From: Silene conica
Taxonomy: Eukaryota; Streptophyta; Magnoliopsida; Caryophyllales; Caryophyllaceae
DNA length: 64,000 nucleotides
NCBI GenBank assembly: GCA_029255685.2
Contig: CM055312.2
Location: 57,322,202 to 57,386,201 of the forward strand
Reading direction: 5' to 3'
A program made the position numbers and the translations under genes. The stretch's first letter is position 1. Every line of letters starts with the position of its first letter. The notes under the pieces are model-generated. The model had not been told where the DNA came from. It ran no database searches and saw nothing but the letters and a program-made list of their open reading frames with translations. Of this stretch, positions 62,781 to 64,000 are shown in pieces.

Positions 62781-63779
62781 TGTGGGGAATAAAGCATGTA
62801 TTCACCCTAAACTTGCAGGATTATAATGAAAAATACAGTTGTGTTTATAGTCATAAGATTAAAAAGGATAAGAAAAAGAATTCAACCTTTGGTCCTTTGT
62901 GCTTATGGCCTAAGAACAGGAATTAATGCAAATTCCCTCCTATAACTTGCACCCAAGACTTAGTTTGAGACGTGGCCGCGTGTGCTAGAAATCCTCTCCA
63001 ATTGCCTTGCAATATAGGGAGAGCCCCTGAGGTTTTAGATGTGAGATCTGAGGTTTTGGGAGAAGAATGCTCTCAAACCCTAATTTTACCTTGAGATTTA
63101 TTAAACAGTGCAACAAGAGTCTTTGATATAAGGAGAAGGACTCTCCTTATATACTACACTTGGCCGGCCGAAATTGATGTCGGGTAGGAGTGGGCTTTCC
63201 ACTCTTACCTTATTCCAATGCGTGATTCGACCCAATTAGCTTTAAGTTGTTCGCGGTTTTTATTTATAAATCGTAACATGTTATCAGATATTAATACAGT
63301 CGATATATTAATAATGGTCTGACAAAATACGATATTGTATAATTATCCAAATTAATATAACTGTTTATATTAATACGCGAATACAATATTTAATTAAATA
63401 TAACCGTTTATATTTAATTTACGAATTAATCATGTAATCCGTATTAGCTAAAATTATTTAATCCGTATTAAATAATAATCTCAACATCTTATTGACTAAT
63501 TTAATAGTCAATACCTCTGACTAACCGTTTAGTCATATCCGGCAAAATGTGACTGTATTTTCATACCTTCACATCTCTCAAACGTGTCCTATAGGTGTGA
63601 CGTATAGGGACCAGTTGACCACCGCCATCCGTATGACAATAACGTCAAACTTATCTAGCAAGCCAACCGTTATTGATAAACGTGGATCAACTGGTAATAA
63701 TACAGAAGTATGCCCTTGTGATCCTTAAAGAGATTTAATAAGTCATTGTACTTAATTGTCAAGGACACCAGCCCCAACA
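62781..63779 (-). mobile_element. Solo copia LTR with 5-bp target duplication
   Basis: 999 bp. The ends are TGTGGGGAAT on the left and CAGCCCCAACA on the right; read on the minus strand it starts TGTTGGGGCTGGTGTCC, as copia LTRs do. AAGGC flanks it at 62776-62780 and 63780-63784. It lies exactly inside one core of the repeat array, and the interrupted core resumes after it. No internal element sequence remains, so it formed by recombination between two LTRs. Its body (GGTGTGACGTATAGGGACCA and CGTTATTGATAAACGTGGAT) resembles copia family 2. Confidence 0.9.
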
Positions 63780-64000
63780 AAGGCATGTCCCTTCACCACA
63801 TCACAAGATACTAATCTTAGAGGCCAGCTTAAGGCATGTTCTAGAATCAAACATCTGCACTCCGGGCAAGGTGTCAGTTCCTTAGCTATCCCGTTGTGCA
63901 GCTGCTCTACTCGTCAGACTCAGAGGCCAACTTAAGGCATGTTCCAACGCGATCACAATCAAACATGTATAGACTCAGAGGCCAACTTAAGGCATGTCCC
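63780..64000. repeat. Second copy of the array segment seen at about 62186-62406
   Basis: The order AAGGCATGTCCCTTCACCAC, TCTGCACTCCGGGCAAGGTG, GTTGTGCAGCTGCTCTACTC and two cores repeats 62186-62406 with few changes, for example CAAACATGTATAGACTC for CAAACATGTCTGGACTC. This shows that a block of roughly 0.57 kb was duplicated in tandem (first copy from about 62125, second from about 62713) before the solo LTR arrived. Confidence 0.8.

Larger units (their letters stand above)
61255..64000 (-). repeat. Gypsy-type LTR with repeat array; runs off the right edge
   Basis: The left edge TGTAAAACCCCTCGCG is the complement of a CGCGAGGGGTTTTACA end, comparable with the other gypsy LTR 3' ends in the window, so minus orientation is likely. 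Most of its length is non-coding. It holds a repeated block with GGTTACCC..CGGGGGGTCT (about 61787-61825 and 62628-62661) and the hairpin array. A solo copia LTR interrupts it. Orientation and class are inferred from the end sequence only. Confidence 0.5.

Noticed and set aside
61950-64000. Regularly spaced repeats that look superficially like a CRISPR array, and a plus-strand repeated LRGQLKA peptide
   Set aside because: Plant nuclear context, no cas genes, and the variable parts pair with each other instead of acting as independent spacers. The peptide is only a translation of the DNA repeat.

Overview
The window looks like nuclear DNA of a flowering plant, a eudicot. It has a plant-specific KANADI gene with GT-AG introns and AT-rich intergenic DNA. 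Most of the rest is nested plant transposable elements: Ty1/copia, Ty3/gypsy-type LTRs, L1-like LINEs, CACTA and hAT/MITEs. The repeat style made me think of Caryophyllales, but nothing in the sequence proves that.

Layout. 1-1945: 5' part of a copia element on the minus strand (LTR, leader, broken gag), with a small hAT MITE in its leader. 2050-3491: a fold-back element split by an 801-bp hAT element with a perfect 8-bp target duplication. 4801-10388 (minus): the only intact host gene, a six-exon KANADI (KAN2-like) transcription factor of 381 residues. 10.4-14.4 kb: its upstream DNA, then a MITE, a LINE-derived insert with a 17-bp duplication, and a copia gag relic. 14420-22860: an old CACTA remnant, with CAACGGT-type subterminal repeats and a minus-strand peptidase-like relic, invaded by a complete-ended 5998-bp CACTA element (CACTA-1, 14707-20704). 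Two GC-rich hAT MITEs are in or next to CACTA-1.

22861-40845: a gypsy-type LTR fragment, then a large retrotransposon derivative (LARD) with about 2.87-kb LTRs and a non-coding interior. Its right LTR is split by a young copia element (30926-39274) that carries only a damaged gag and has almost identical 1242-bp LTRs.

40861-60084: a deep nest. A degraded copia integrase is followed by a copia LTR, leader and gag on the plus strand. A roughly 9.9-kb LINE (minus strand) sits in that leader. A 5756-bp CACTA element (CACTA-2, 45384-51139) sits in the LINE reverse transcriptase gene. A LINE fragment with a 15-bp duplication sits in the gag. An oppositely oriented copy of the same copia family then cuts the gag. 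60085-64000: more gypsy-type LTR sequence. The last LTR carries an array of short repeats in which a conserved core is flanked by arms that differ from unit to unit yet remain complementary to each other. A 999-bp solo copia LTR with a 5-bp duplication interrupts the array.

How it works together: KANADI is the functional gene. None of the mobile elements seen here encodes an intact set of proteins. The two CACTA copies belong to one family and have decayed in complementary ways, and the young copia and the LARD have no polymerase of their own, so they must have moved with enzymes supplied elsewhere. The most unusual structure is the hairpin array at 61.95-62.53 kb.
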